Assembly: GCA_035551675.1 (NCBI GenBank)
Contig: DASZMV010000056.1
Coordinates: 1-64,000, forward strand
Length of the DNA stretch: 64,000 bases
Source: JAFECT01 sp035551675
GTDB taxonomy: Bacteria > Pseudomonadota > Alphaproteobacteria > Caulobacterales > Caulobacteraceae
Direction of reading: 5' to 3'
Within the stretch, counting starts at the first letter, position 1. Every line of letters begins with the position of its first letter. Position numbers and translations under genes: made by a program. The notes beneath the pieces were generated by a model. It worked only from the letters and a program-made list of their open reading frames with translations, was not told the origin of the DNA and made no database searches. This document shows positions 22,701 to 31,248 of the stretch, piece after piece.

Positions 22701-23681
22701 TCAGAACGCCGCCGGCGCGGCGGCGCCGGTGGTCAGTTGTTTGTAGACGGTGGCGAAGGGCGCAATGATGATCGCCATCATCGCGCCGCTCAGCAGCGAG
22801 CCGACCACGATCGCACCCATGACGAACGGCGCCATGGTCTTCCAGAAGGATTGCATGAACGCCGCCGCGTCGGCGGTATCGGTGTTTGCCGATTGGGCCC
22901 AGGCGCGCAGCTGGTCGCCGTTCGCGAACAGCACGCCCACCGCGATGCCGCCGATGACGATTTCCGCCACCCAAAGCAGCACGATCAGGATCAATACGAT
23001 GGCGAACAACGCGCCCACGTGGCCCTTGGTCAGTTTCCAGGACTCGAAGAGGCGGAAGGTTTTATCCGCATAGGTCATGGCCGGCGCGAGCGCGAAACGG
23101 AGCGCGATAACGATGAAGAGGACCGCGACGCCGAGCCCGACCAGAAGGACGCCGATAACCGCCGCCTTGCCGAGTATGACCGCCAGAATGGCTGCGATAA
23201 TGGCGCCGACGAAGACGGAAACGAACATGAAGACCACGAGCAGGATCGACATCACGAAGGACAGGAGCGCCTGCCAGACCTCCGCCATACCGACGCGCAG
23301 GTAGAAGAAGCCCTTGTTGTCCGGTTCGAGCACGGCGCGCAGCACAGCCGCGATGAGCACGCCGCGGACGAACATGCCGAAGATACCCATCAGCCACATC
23401 AGCGGCGCCATCTGCATCATGGGCCCCATCTCCTGCATCATCTGCTGCTGGATCTGGCGCTGGACTTCGAGCGGGCTTGCGCCTGATGCGTGCGCCGACA
23501 CCTGCGCCGACATCACGCCTTGCATCATCTGCATATAGGCGGGCAGGAAGTGCGACATGGCCCAAAGCGAGGGCAGGCCGACGAGGACCGCATAGACGAT
23601 CCCCCACATGAGCACGCTGAGCGGCCGCCGGCCGATGAGGCCGAAGCCGGAAAACGCCGCCTTGCCGATGTCGATGGACAT
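22701..23681 (-). CDS. Tandem membrane-protein family, member 4
   Basis: A 326-residue member with a Met/Gln-rich loop after the first helix (MQMMQGVMSAQVS, QIQQQMMQEMG). Family words are LRAVLEPDNKGFFYLRVG, FALAPAMTYADKTF, FESWKLTKGHVGALF and IAPFATVYKQLTTG. Its ATG overlaps the stop of member 5 by one base (TAATG), so the two are translationally coupled. Confidence 0.87.
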   Translation of the reverse strand: MSIDIGKAAFSGFGLIGRRPLSVLMWGIVYAVLVGLPSLWAMSHFLPAYMQMMQGVMSAQVSAHASGASPLEVQRQIQQQMMQEMGPMMQMAPLMWLMGIFGMFVRGVLIAAVLRAVLEPDNKGFFYLRVGMAEVWQALLSFVMSILLVVFMFVSVFVGAIIAAILAVILGKAAVIGVLLVGLGVAVLFIVIALRFALAPAMTYADKTFRLFESWKLTKGHVGALFAIVLILIVLLWVAEIVIGGIAVGVLFANGDQLRAWAQSANTDTADAAAFMQSFWKTMAPFVMGAIVVGSLLSGAMMAIIIAPFATVYKQLTTGAAAPAAF

Positions 23682-24640
23682 TAGAAGCTCCCGATTTCCG
23701 CCGGCGCGTCGCGGCCGGAGAGTTGCGCATAGGCGCGGGCTAAGGGTGCGATCGCGATGACGCGCAAGATCGCGTCCGAAATCGCCTGGATGATGAAGAG
23801 TGCGATGAGCGCCGGACCAAAAGCGGTCATCAGGTCGGTCAGGCCCTTTCTCAGGTCGGCGCCGACGTTGGTCAGCGAATCGAGGTGGCTAAACGCGCCG
23901 GTGCTGAGCCCCACGGTGAGAAAGACGATCTGGCGCACGAAGCCGAAACCGATCGCGACGGCGACGATCAGGATGATCGACATCGCCCGCATACCGACCA
24001 GCGGCCAGAAATTGCCGCGCGTCAGCCGCCAAGACTCGAAGATGCGGAAATGCTTCTCCGCGAATGTCATGGGCAGCGCCAGCGACAGGCGGAACATCAC
24101 CCAGATGAACAGACACAGGGCAAGGATGATGACCGCAGCGTCGAACCACCCTTCCCACGGATGACCGATGACGTTGTGCGAAAACACGAACAGTCCGGCG
24201 GCGCCCGCGGCCAGCAAGGCGAAGAAGACGACCGACAGAAGCACGATGACGATCCGGGTGAAGAATACGCGCACTTCGTCCATGCCCAGGCGCAGATAGG
24301 CGAAGGCGTTCTTCCCCGGCTCGAGGACGGCGCGATAGACGGCCGCGTAGAGCACCGCCCCCACCACCAGCATCCAAAGGAACCAGGGCCCGAACAGGGG
24401 CCACAGGCCCATCTCGAAGTCGACGATCCGGCGCAGCGCGTCGGGGTCGTGCGCATCGCGCGCCGACCGCAGCGAGCTGATCAGGTCGAGAAACTTGGGC
24501 GCGAGGCCGGCGACCGCGAGCAGGAGCGGCCCCACGCCGAGCAAAATCCAGAACAGAATCCAGCCGGCGAAGGCCCAGGGCCGGCGACGGATCAGGCTGA
24601 AACCCTCGGTGGCGCAAGCCATCACCGACACGGTCGCCAT
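23681..24640 (-). CDS. Tandem membrane-protein family, member 5 (first of the array)
   Basis: A 319-residue member, the most upstream in the transcript. Family words are CATEGFSLIRRRPWAF, YRAVLEPGKNAFAYLRLG, RLSLALPMTFAEKH, FESWRLTRGNFWPLVG and IAPLARAYAQLSGRD. About six to seven hydrophobic segments. The promoter for the array should lie in 24641-24963. Membrane topology suggests a lipid- or envelope-related role, but nothing in sequence decides it. Confidence 0.87.
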   Translation of the reverse strand: MATVSVMACATEGFSLIRRRPWAFAGWILFWILLGVGPLLLAVAGLAPKFLDLISSLRSARDAHDPDALRRIVDFEMGLWPLFGPWFLWMLVVGAVLYAAVYRAVLEPGKNAFAYLRLGMDEVRVFFTRIVIVLLSVVFFALLAAGAAGLFVFSHNVIGHPWEGWFDAAVIILALCLFIWVMFRLSLALPMTFAEKHFRIFESWRLTRGNFWPLVGMRAMSIILIVAVAIGFGFVRQIVFLTVGLSTGAFSHLDSLTNVGADLRKGLTDLMTAFGPALIALFIIQAISDAILRVIAIAPLARAYAQLSGRDAPAEIGSF

Positions 24641-24963
24641 CGGAAAGCTCCCCTCGCCCCCGGGGCATGCTCAGCCCCCGAACGGCATTCAAGCCTATTG
24701 TACGCGTATGACAAGAAGCCGACGCCCAGCGGGAACTCGAGCCAGCTGAGAAACGCAACACGGACCGCGCCCTAAGCCCTTGAAGTGACCGGCATAACGA
24801 AGCCCTTGCAGATCAGACCACTCGACTGGTCTTTGAGGAGCGCAATTGGGGCCGCCCGCGCGGACGCGCCTTTGAGGAAGTAAAACCTCACGCCGCACAG
24901 CAGCAACCGCGCAGGCGTCCCGCGGCGCTTTGGTCACGCGGCCCGGGCGGCTATACCGCGCGG
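24641..24963. other. Intergenic region between the membrane array and trmFO
   Basis: These 323 bases separate two divergent genes and hold no convincing gene. A small inverted repeat lies at 24815-24832 (AGACCA, CTCGAC, TGGTCT, followed by TTT). The word TTTGAGGA occurs twice downstream of it. The region should contain both promoters; no clear sigma-70 pair was found by eye. Confidence 0.5.
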
Positions 24964-26361
24964 ATGAGCTTGAAACCCATCCATGTTATCGGCGGCGGCC
25001 TCGCCGGGTCCGAGGCGGCCTGGCAGATCGCCGAGGCGGGCGTTCCCGTGGTGCTGCACGAAATGCGCCCTGCGGTCGCGACCGCCGCGCACCAGACCGG
25101 GGGGCTGGCCGAACTGGTCTGCTCCAACTCGTTCCGCTCCGACGACTGGCAGTTCAACGCGGTGGGGCTGCTGCATGCGGAGATGCGGCGCTGCAACTCG
25201 CTGATCTTGGCCTGCGGCGACGCGAACCAGGTGCCGGCGGGCGGCGCGCTGGCGGTTGACCGCGAAGCGTTCTCGCAGGCGGTGACCGAAAAGCTCGAAC
25301 GCCATCCGAACATCACCATCGAGCGCGGCGAGGTCGCGGACCTGCCGCCGGCCGACTGGGACAGTGTGATCGTTGCGACCGGCCCCCTCACCTCGCCCGC
25401 CCTGTCGCAGGCGATCCTCGAGCTCAGCGGCGAAGGCCAGCTCAGTTTCTTCGACGCCATCGCGCCGATCGTGCATGCGGAGTCCATCGACTTCGGCATT
25501 GCCTGGCGCCAGTCGCGCTACGACAAGGAGGGTCCCGGCGGCGACGCCCAGGCCTACGTCAACTGTCCGATGGACAAGGCGCAGTATGACGCCTTTGTGC
25601 AGGCCCTGCTCGATGGGCCGAAGTCGGAGTTCAAGGACTGGGAGCACGTGCCCTATTTCGACGGCTGTCTGCCGATCGAGGTGATGGCGGAGCGCGGGCG
25701 CGAGACCCTGCGTCACGGACCGATGAAGCCGGTGGGGCTGACCAATCCGCACAACCCGACGGTGAAGGCCCATGCCATAGTGCAGCTACGCCAGGACAAT
25801 GCGCTGGGCACGCTGTTCAACATGGTCGGGTTCCAGACCAAGCTGAAACATGCCGCCCAGGTCGAGGTGTTCCGTACCATTCCGGGCCTGCACGACGCAC
25901 AGTTCGCGCGCCTGGGCGGGCTGCATCGCAACACCTTCCTGAACTCGCCGCGCCTGCTCGACGGAGCGTTGCGCCTGAAGGCCGACCCGCGCCTGCGGTT
26001 CGCCGGCCAGGTCACCGGCGTCGAAGGCTATGTCGAGAGCGCGGCCACCGGTATCCTCGCGGGCCGTTTCGCGGCGGCCGAACGGGTGGGCGTGCAAATA
26101 ACAACTCCGCCGCCGACCACCGCCCTGGGCGCCCTGATCGCCCACATCACCGGCGGCCACATCGACACCGGCGATCGCAGCTTCCAGCCGATGAACATCA
26201 ACTACGGCCTGCTCCCACCGATGGAGGCGCCCAAGGCCGACGAGACCGGCGCCAAGATCCCGCTGAAGGAACGCGGGCGGGCGAAGAAGCGGTTGATGAG
26301 CGTGCGGGCGTTAGCGGACCTCGACACATGGCTCGGCGCCGAGCGGATGGCGGCGGAGTAG
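24964..26361 (+). CDS. trmFO: Folate/FAD-dependent tRNA (m5U54) methyltransferase
   Basis: Makes 5-methyluridine at position 54 of tRNA, using methylenetetrahydrofolate as carbon donor and FADH2. The 465 residues begin with the FAD-binding IHVIGGGLAGSEAAW. Catalytic cysteines are C53 in ELVCSNSFRSD and C235 in FDGCLPIEVM. The C-terminal SFQPMNINYGLLPP is conserved in the family. The gene stands alone on the plus strand, converging on the squalene-synthase-family gene. Confidence 0.96.
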   Translation: MSLKPIHVIGGGLAGSEAAWQIAEAGVPVVLHEMRPAVATAAHQTGGLAELVCSNSFRSDDWQFNAVGLLHAEMRRCNSLILACGDANQVPAGGALAVDREAFSQAVTEKLERHPNITIERGEVADLPPADWDSVIVATGPLTSPALSQAILELSGEGQLSFFDAIAPIVHAESIDFGIAWRQSRYDKEGPGGDAQAYVNCPMDKAQYDAFVQALLDGPKSEFKDWEHVPYFDGCLPIEVMAERGRETLRHGPMKPVGLTNPHNPTVKAHAIVQLRQDNALGTLFNMVGFQTKLKHAAQVEVFRTIPGLHDAQFARLGGLHRNTFLNSPRLLDGALRLKADPRLRFAGQVTGVEGYVESAATGILAGRFAAAERVGVQITTPPPTTALGALIAHITGGHIDTGDRSFQPMNINYGLLPPMEAPKADETGAKIPLKERGRAKKRLMSVRALADLDTWLGAERMAAE

Positions 26362-26380
26362 AACTCTCCCATTCCATCTA

Positions 26381-27064
26381 TTAGATCGATCCGCGCGCCA
26401 CCGCCCAGAACAGGCGCAGTTGTTTGCCGAAAGCGGACGGTGTGCGACCTCGGGCGTAGTCGCGCGCGAGCGTCGCGTAGGCGATGGCGGGGAAGGCTTC
26501 GCTCGATAGCTTCGGTGTTTGCGCGAGTGACTTGGCGACGATGTCCTGCGCGTCGACGTCCGGCGTCAATCGCCGCTCCGTCGCCAGTCGCGCGACGCCC
26601 CAGGCGCGACCGACCGCGGAGAGGTCGGGGATCGTATGGGGGCCGAGCAGGCGCGCCGCGATGGACATCACCGACCCCGCGCTTGCCTCCGCGTAGCGCA
26701 CCGCTTCAGCGAGTCCCAAGGGCGCCGCGTCGAGATCGCGGGCGCGAGCTTCGATGAGGGTTTCGAACGGGCCGATGCTCAGGCCGCGGCGGCCGATGGC
26801 GACGCTCAAGGCCTCGACCACCGGATGGGCGCGCGGCGGCTTGCCGGCAACGGCTTCTTCGACGGCTTCGCGCCACCAGGCCAGGCGGATGTCGCCGAGC
26901 ATCGGCTGGGTCACCGCGTGGGCGATACGGGCGAGCGCATGGTCGAAGGCATAGAAGGCGACGACGTCGGCGCGCTTTTCGGGGTCGGCGATGAAGCGGG
27001 TCGAGAGCCAGCGATCCGGCTCGGCGGTCTTCAGTTCGAGATCGAGATCGACAAGGTTCGGCAC
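26381..27064 (-). CDS. Squalene/phytoene synthase-family protein (short, NDUFAF6-like)
   Basis: A 227-residue protein with DRWLSTRFIADPEKR, then FYAFDHALARIAHAV and IRLAWWREAVEEA, the conserved start of the squalene/phytoene synthase fold. The aspartate-rich first motif is degenerate and the second is missing, so prenyl-transferase activity is doubtful. Short relatives of this type (including NDUFAF6) act in respiratory-complex assembly. Placement 73 bases after the PuuD-like gene is separated by a strong terminator. Confidence 0.8.
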   Translation of the reverse strand: MPNLVDLDLELKTAEPDRWLSTRFIADPEKRADVVAFYAFDHALARIAHAVTQPMLGDIRLAWWREAVEEAVAGKPPRAHPVVEALSVAIGRRGLSIGPFETLIEARARDLDAAPLGLAEAVRYAEASAGSVMSIAARLLGPHTIPDLSAVGRAWGVARLATERRLTPDVDAQDIVAKSLAQTPKLSSEAFPAIAYATLARDYARGRTPSAFGKQLRLFWAVARGSI

Positions 27065-27089
27065 GCCGGATCATAACCTTCCGCGCACG

Positions 27090-27117
27090 AAAAAGGGCCC
27101 GTGTCGCCACGGGCCCT
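27090..27117 (-). terminator. Rho-independent terminator of the PuuD-like gene
   Basis: A 10-bp GC-rich stem (AGGGCCCGTG, TCGC, CACGGGCCCT in plus orientation) is followed on the minus strand by TTTTT. It directly follows the stop at 27138, so it ends that transcript and insulates the next gene. Confidence 0.85.
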
Positions 27118-27137
27118 CTTCGCCAAGCCTAACAGCC

Positions 27138-27761
27138 TCAGCCGTTCAGCGTTTGATAGAAGGTCATGGAGACTAGCATCGGGATCGACAGCAGCACGTT
27201 GATGCGCGACGCCAGGGTCGCCACCTTTGCCGCCGCGGCCTTCTTGTCGGCGTCCGCCTCGACGAGGCCGAGCGCGATCTTCTGCTTGGGCCAGATCACC
27301 CCCCAGACGTTGAGGAACATGATCGTCCCCAGCCACATGCCCAGGCCCATGAGCGCATACTGCGGCGACTGGAAGTGGTCCGCGAGATCGAGGCTGACGG
27401 TGTTCACCAGATAGCCCGGCTGATCGAAGTGGTCGCGCAGGCCCGCGAGGCACAGGCCGAAGACCCAGGTGAACAGCGCCGACCAGCGAAACCAGAACAG
27501 AGCTTCGGGCGTGATGTACTTCGAGATCGCAGGCTTCAGTTCCGCCGGGATGTCCGGCATCTTCCGCGTCTGGACGAAGTTGAAATAGTACAGCAGTCCG
27601 ATCCACAGAATGCCGGAGAAGACGTGCAGCCAGCGCAGCACCGCCTCCCAGAACTGCATATCCATCTGGCCGTGCACGCTGGCGAAGCCGAAGGCGACGC
27701 AGAGCGCCAGGATCACGCTTACGATCACCGTATTGCGGAAATTCAAGAGCAGCCCGCTCAT
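27138..27761 (-). CDS. PuuD-like (urate hydroxylase membrane domain) protein
   Basis: The ATG at 27761 has GGAGG six bases upstream; an earlier start adds 23 residues. The 207-residue product has four to five hydrophobic segments and resembles the membrane domain of urate hydroxylase PuuD (WLHVFSGILWIGLLYYFNFVQ region, then FRWSALFTWVFGL and MFLNVWGVIWPKQK). Full PuuD also has a C-terminal cytochrome c domain, which is absent here, so urate oxidation is not established. It is often listed as a DUF989-type membrane protein. Confidence 0.75.
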   Translation of the reverse strand: MSGLLLNFRNTVIVSVILALCVAFGFASVHGQMDMQFWEAVLRWLHVFSGILWIGLLYYFNFVQTRKMPDIPAELKPAISKYITPEALFWFRWSALFTWVFGLCLAGLRDHFDQPGYLVNTVSLDLADHFQSPQYALMGLGMWLGTIMFLNVWGVIWPKQKIALGLVEADADKKAAAAKVATLASRINVLLSIPMLVSMTFYQTLNG

Positions 27762-27884
27762 GCGGTCCTCCGATAAGACGCGACGGCGCACAGCCCCGCG
27801 CGCCTCAGGAATCGCTACCGAGGCCAGCATAGGACCATTCGGCGACGCTTTCGACCCGAAGGAATTTAGGGACTTAGGGGGGCC

Positions 27885-28892
27885 TTATCCCTTGGACCGC
27901 TTGGGGGCCCGGCCGCTCGACATCATCGAGGGGGTCCAGTCGATGGGCTTGGCCTTGTCGTCGTCTTCGCCGCGCTTGATGCCCCAGAGGAGCACGATCG
28001 GCGAGGCGATGTAGATCGACGAATAGGTGCCGACCACGATCCCGAAGAGGAGCGCCACGGCCATCGGGAAGAGGGACGGCCCGCCGAACACCGCCAAGCC
28101 GGCCAGGGCCAGCACCGCGGTCAGGCCGGTGATCACCGTCCGCGACAGGGTCTCGTTGACCGACAGGTCGATCACGTCACGCAGCGGCATCTTCTTGTAC
28201 TTGCGCAGGTTCTCACGCAAGCGGTCGAATACCACGACGGTGTCGTTCATCGAATAACCGATGATGGTCAGGATGGCCGCGATGACGTCGAGGGTGAACT
28301 CGAGCCGCAGCAGCACGACCAGGCCGAAGGTCAGGATCACGTCGTGGAACAGCGCGGCCACGGCGCCCAGGCCGAACGACAGGCGGAAGCGGAACCAGAC
28401 GAAGAACAGCATCAGGATGATGGCGATGCCGAGGGCGAGAATGCCCTTCTGCATCAATTCGCCCGAGATGGTCGGACCCACAACCGAGTCGCCGGTGAAG
28501 GTGACCTTGCCGAGCACCTTGGTGAGCGCGACCTTCGCCTGGGTCATGGCGGTGGCCGCATCGTGCCCCTGAGGCGTCTGGAACTCCGCCTGAGCGGAAT
28601 TGTTGGACAATCCTCCCTTGGCCCCGGCGGCGCCCACGGCCTGCACCTTCACGTCCTTGAGCCCCAGGCCGATCAGAGTGTTTTCGACCAGTTTGAAGTC
28701 GAGCGCCTTGCCGGGCGTGGTCATTTCGACGCGCGAACCGCCTTTGAAATCGATGCCCAGGTTGAGGCCCGGCTTCCACAGCGACACCAACGACGCCACG
28801 ATCAGGATGACGGAAATGGTCGAAGCGTATTTCGCGAATTTCACGAAGGGGAAGTGGGTGTTGACCGGGAGCACCCGGATTAGAGGCCACAT
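27885..28892 (-). CDS. secF: Protein translocase subunit SecF
   Basis: A 335-residue inner-membrane subunit that, with SecD, uses the proton motive force to drive late Sec export. It has a first TM at about 25-43, the periplasmic GIDFKGGSR segment, and five C-terminal TMs with ILTIIGYSMNDTVVVFDRLRE, the family signature. It starts 7 bases after the secD stop. The C-terminus is basic (RAPKRSKG). Confidence 0.97.
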   Translation of the reverse strand: MWPLIRVLPVNTHFPFVKFAKYASTISVILIVASLVSLWKPGLNLGIDFKGGSRVEMTTPGKALDFKLVENTLIGLGLKDVKVQAVGAAGAKGGLSNNSAQAEFQTPQGHDAATAMTQAKVALTKVLGKVTFTGDSVVGPTISGELMQKGILALGIAIILMLFFVWFRFRLSFGLGAVAALFHDVILTFGLVVLLRLEFTLDVIAAILTIIGYSMNDTVVVFDRLRENLRKYKKMPLRDVIDLSVNETLSRTVITGLTAVLALAGLAVFGGPSLFPMAVALLFGIVVGTYSSIYIASPIVLLWGIKRGEDDDKAKPIDWTPSMMSSGRAPKRSKG

Positions 28893-28899
28893 GGCGATC

Positions 28900-30504
28900 T
28901 CACAAAATCGGAAGCTTCTTGGGACGGCTCCAGCGGAACCACAGGCCCAGAAGCAGTTGGCTGACCATCACCGCGGAGAACACCGAGGTGAAGACGCCGA
29001 TGGAAAGGGTCCACGCAAAGCCGCGCACCGGGCCGGAACCCAGCGCAAGCATGATCAACGCCGCCACCAAGGTGGTCAGGTTGGCGTCGATGATGGTGAT
29101 CAAAGCGCGCGAATAGCCGGCGTCGGCTGCCGCCATGGGCGAGCGCCCAGCCCTCGCCTCTTCCCGGGTGCGCTCATAGATCAGCACGTTGGCGTCCACG
29201 GCCACAGCGAGCGTCAGGATCAGGCCCGCGATGCCGGGCAGCGTCAGCGTCGCCTGGGTGAAAGACAGGAAGGCTAGCGACAGCAGACCGTTCAACACCA
29301 GACCCAGCACCGACACGCCGCCGAACAGGCCGCCGTAGGAAAGGAGCATGAAGATCACGATGGCGACGAAGCCGATGGCGATGGAGATTTCGCCGGCCTT
29401 GATCGCCTCCTTGCCAAGGAGCGATCCCACCGTCTCCTGCTGGATGACGTCGAGTTTGGCGGGCAGCGAACCGCTCTTCAGCAGGTCGGCGAGCTCGCTC
29501 GCGCTGTCGGCGGTGAAGTTGCCGGTGATGATGCCGTTGCCGCCGGTGATCGCGCTGTCGATGCGCGGGTCGGAGATCACGCGGTTGTCGAGCACGATGG
29601 CGAAGGGCTTGCCGATGTTGTTCATCGTCACGTCGGCGAACTTGGCCGCGCCCTTGGCGTTGAAGCGGAAGCCGATGGCGGGCTTGTTATAGTCGTCGTG
29701 CGACAGGAAAGCGTTGGTCAGGTCTTCGCCGGAGACCAGCACGCGCTTACGCACCAGGACCCAGTTGGCGCGCGGGTCGCCGTCCAGCGGCAACAGCACC
29801 GTGCCCGGCGGCGCGGGAATCGTGCCGGCCTGCACGTCCTCGGGCGACGCGGTCAGATCGACCATCTGGAAGGTGAGTTTCGCGGTCTTGCCGATCAGAC
29901 GCTTCAGTTCTTCCGGGTCGCTTTCGCCCGGCGCCTCGATCAGGATCCGGTCGAGACCCTGCGGCACGATGTTGGGCGCTTTGGTGCCGGTCTTGTCGAT
30001 GCGCTTGCGGATGATCTCGATCGACTGCTTGACCGCCGCGATGGTCTCGGCCTTCAGCGCCTGGTCGGGCATGGTGAAGACGATCGAATTGCCGTTCTTG
30101 GAGATGAGGAATTCGCGCGTGCCCGGCGCAGACTGTAACGGCTGCGCCAGGTCCTGCAGGGTCGCCATCGCCTGGTCGACCTTGCTCGGGTCGGTGATTC
30201 CCACCCGCACGATGTCGCCGTCGACCGCGGGTTCGGTGGCGCCGATCTGGGCGTCCTGCAGCTTCTTGCGAATGTCTTCGACCAGGGCGGTCAGGTGCGC
30301 CTTCTTCAGCGCCGGCTGATCCACCTGGAACAAGAGTTGCGATCCGCCCTGCAGGTCGAGGCCCAGGTGCAGGGTCGCGTGCGGCAGGAAGCCCGGCAGC
30401 GCGTCGCGCTGGGACGGCGTCAGGAAGTTCGGAAGGGTGAACAGCACGCCGAACACGAGCGCGAGGCTGAGGATGATGACCTTCCAGCGGGTGACCTGAA
30501 TCAT
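28900..30504 (-). CDS. secD: Protein translocase subunit SecD
   Basis: A 534-residue inner-membrane partner of SecF. The first TM is followed by LGLDLQGGSQLLF and a large periplasmic domain containing the conserved GIRVERVDLEG-like pattern as DRILIEAPGESDPEELK, then six TMs with ALTLPGIAGLILTLAVAVDANVLIYERTREE, the RND-type proton-relay region. It is in one transcript with yajC (10-base gap) and secF (7-base gap). Confidence 0.97.
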   Translation of the reverse strand: MIQVTRWKVIILSLALVFGVLFTLPNFLTPSQRDALPGFLPHATLHLGLDLQGGSQLLFQVDQPALKKAHLTALVEDIRKKLQDAQIGATEPAVDGDIVRVGITDPSKVDQAMATLQDLAQPLQSAPGTREFLISKNGNSIVFTMPDQALKAETIAAVKQSIEIIRKRIDKTGTKAPNIVPQGLDRILIEAPGESDPEELKRLIGKTAKLTFQMVDLTASPEDVQAGTIPAPPGTVLLPLDGDPRANWVLVRKRVLVSGEDLTNAFLSHDDYNKPAIGFRFNAKGAAKFADVTMNNIGKPFAIVLDNRVISDPRIDSAITGGNGIITGNFTADSASELADLLKSGSLPAKLDVIQQETVGSLLGKEAIKAGEISIAIGFVAIVIFMLLSYGGLFGGVSVLGLVLNGLLSLAFLSFTQATLTLPGIAGLILTLAVAVDANVLIYERTREEARAGRSPMAAADAGYSRALITIIDANLTTLVAALIMLALGSGPVRGFAWTLSIGVFTSVFSAVMVSQLLLGLWFRWSRPKKLPIL

Positions 30505-30514
30505 CGCGCGGCCG

Positions 30515-31024
30515 TCAGGAGGCTTCGGCTTCGTCGGTGTCGTCGCTCTCCGGTTCGACCGGTTGGGCGACGGGTTTGGACTTGTCCTTGCCGCGCGGCA
30601 AAGCCTTGGCGGGCTGGGACGCGCCCTTCGCCGGTTCGCCGCGGGTGCGCACGTCCGAGAGCATCGACTTGACCACGCGCACGTTCACGCCGGCGGCGAT
30701 CTCGACCATGGCCTCGGTGTCTTCGACGCGAGTGACCTTGCCGACCATGCCGGATGAGAGAACGACGGTGTCGCCGCGCTTCACGCCGGTCACCATCGCC
30801 TGGTGCTGTTTCTGCCGCTGCGACTGGGGCCGCATGATCAGGAAGTAGAACAGGACCACGATCGGCAGGAACATGATCAGGGTGCCGAACGGGCCCCCGA
30901 AGATGCCGCCGGGGCCGCCGTCGGCCGCGCCGCCCGCAGGCGCCGCCTGGGCGAAGGCCGAACCGGCCGCTGCCGCCCAAAGGCTAAGACCGCCCAGAAG
31001 GGCCGGGAAGCGAAGAAGGGACAT
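30515..31024 (-). CDS. yajC: Preprotein translocase subunit YajC
   Basis: A 169-residue single-pass membrane protein that associates with SecDF. A signal-like segment (1-26), a Gly/Ala-rich stretch and the TM (about 50-68, FLPIVVLFYFLIMRPQ) precede the cytoplasmic RPQSQRQKQHQAMV and KRGDTVVLSSGMVGKV motifs. The tail is unusually long, charged and Lys/Glu-rich. First gene of yajC-secD-secF. Confidence 0.95.
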   Translation of the reverse strand: MSLLRFPALLGGLSLWAAAAGSAFAQAAPAGGAADGGPGGIFGGPFGTLIMFLPIVVLFYFLIMRPQSQRQKQHQAMVTGVKRGDTVVLSSGMVGKVTRVEDTEAMVEIAAGVNVRVVKSMLSDVRTRGEPAKGASQPAKALPRGKDKSKPVAQPVEPESDDTDEAEAS

Positions 31025-31248
31025 GAGGTCTCCCGCAAGTCGGGGCCGGCGCGTCCAGGTGCGCGCCCCGCAGAAAAACAGGCGCGGAACCTATGGTCTG
31101 GACTTCACATTTGCAACGCGGCGATTAGCGCTGCGCCGTTAGCGTGGCTTTTCGTCGGACAAAGGAGCAACCGAAAGCTGGGGACCCGCCTCCCAGGCCA
31201 GACGATTCAGCCTGAGATTTCCGCAGCTTCCATCTCCGACCTGAGCCG

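Noticed and set aside
24815..24832. AGACCA/TGGTCT inverted repeat as a terminator or operator
   Set aside because: Only a 6-bp stem between divergent genes, with no T-run long enough to support a terminator; function cannot be claimed.
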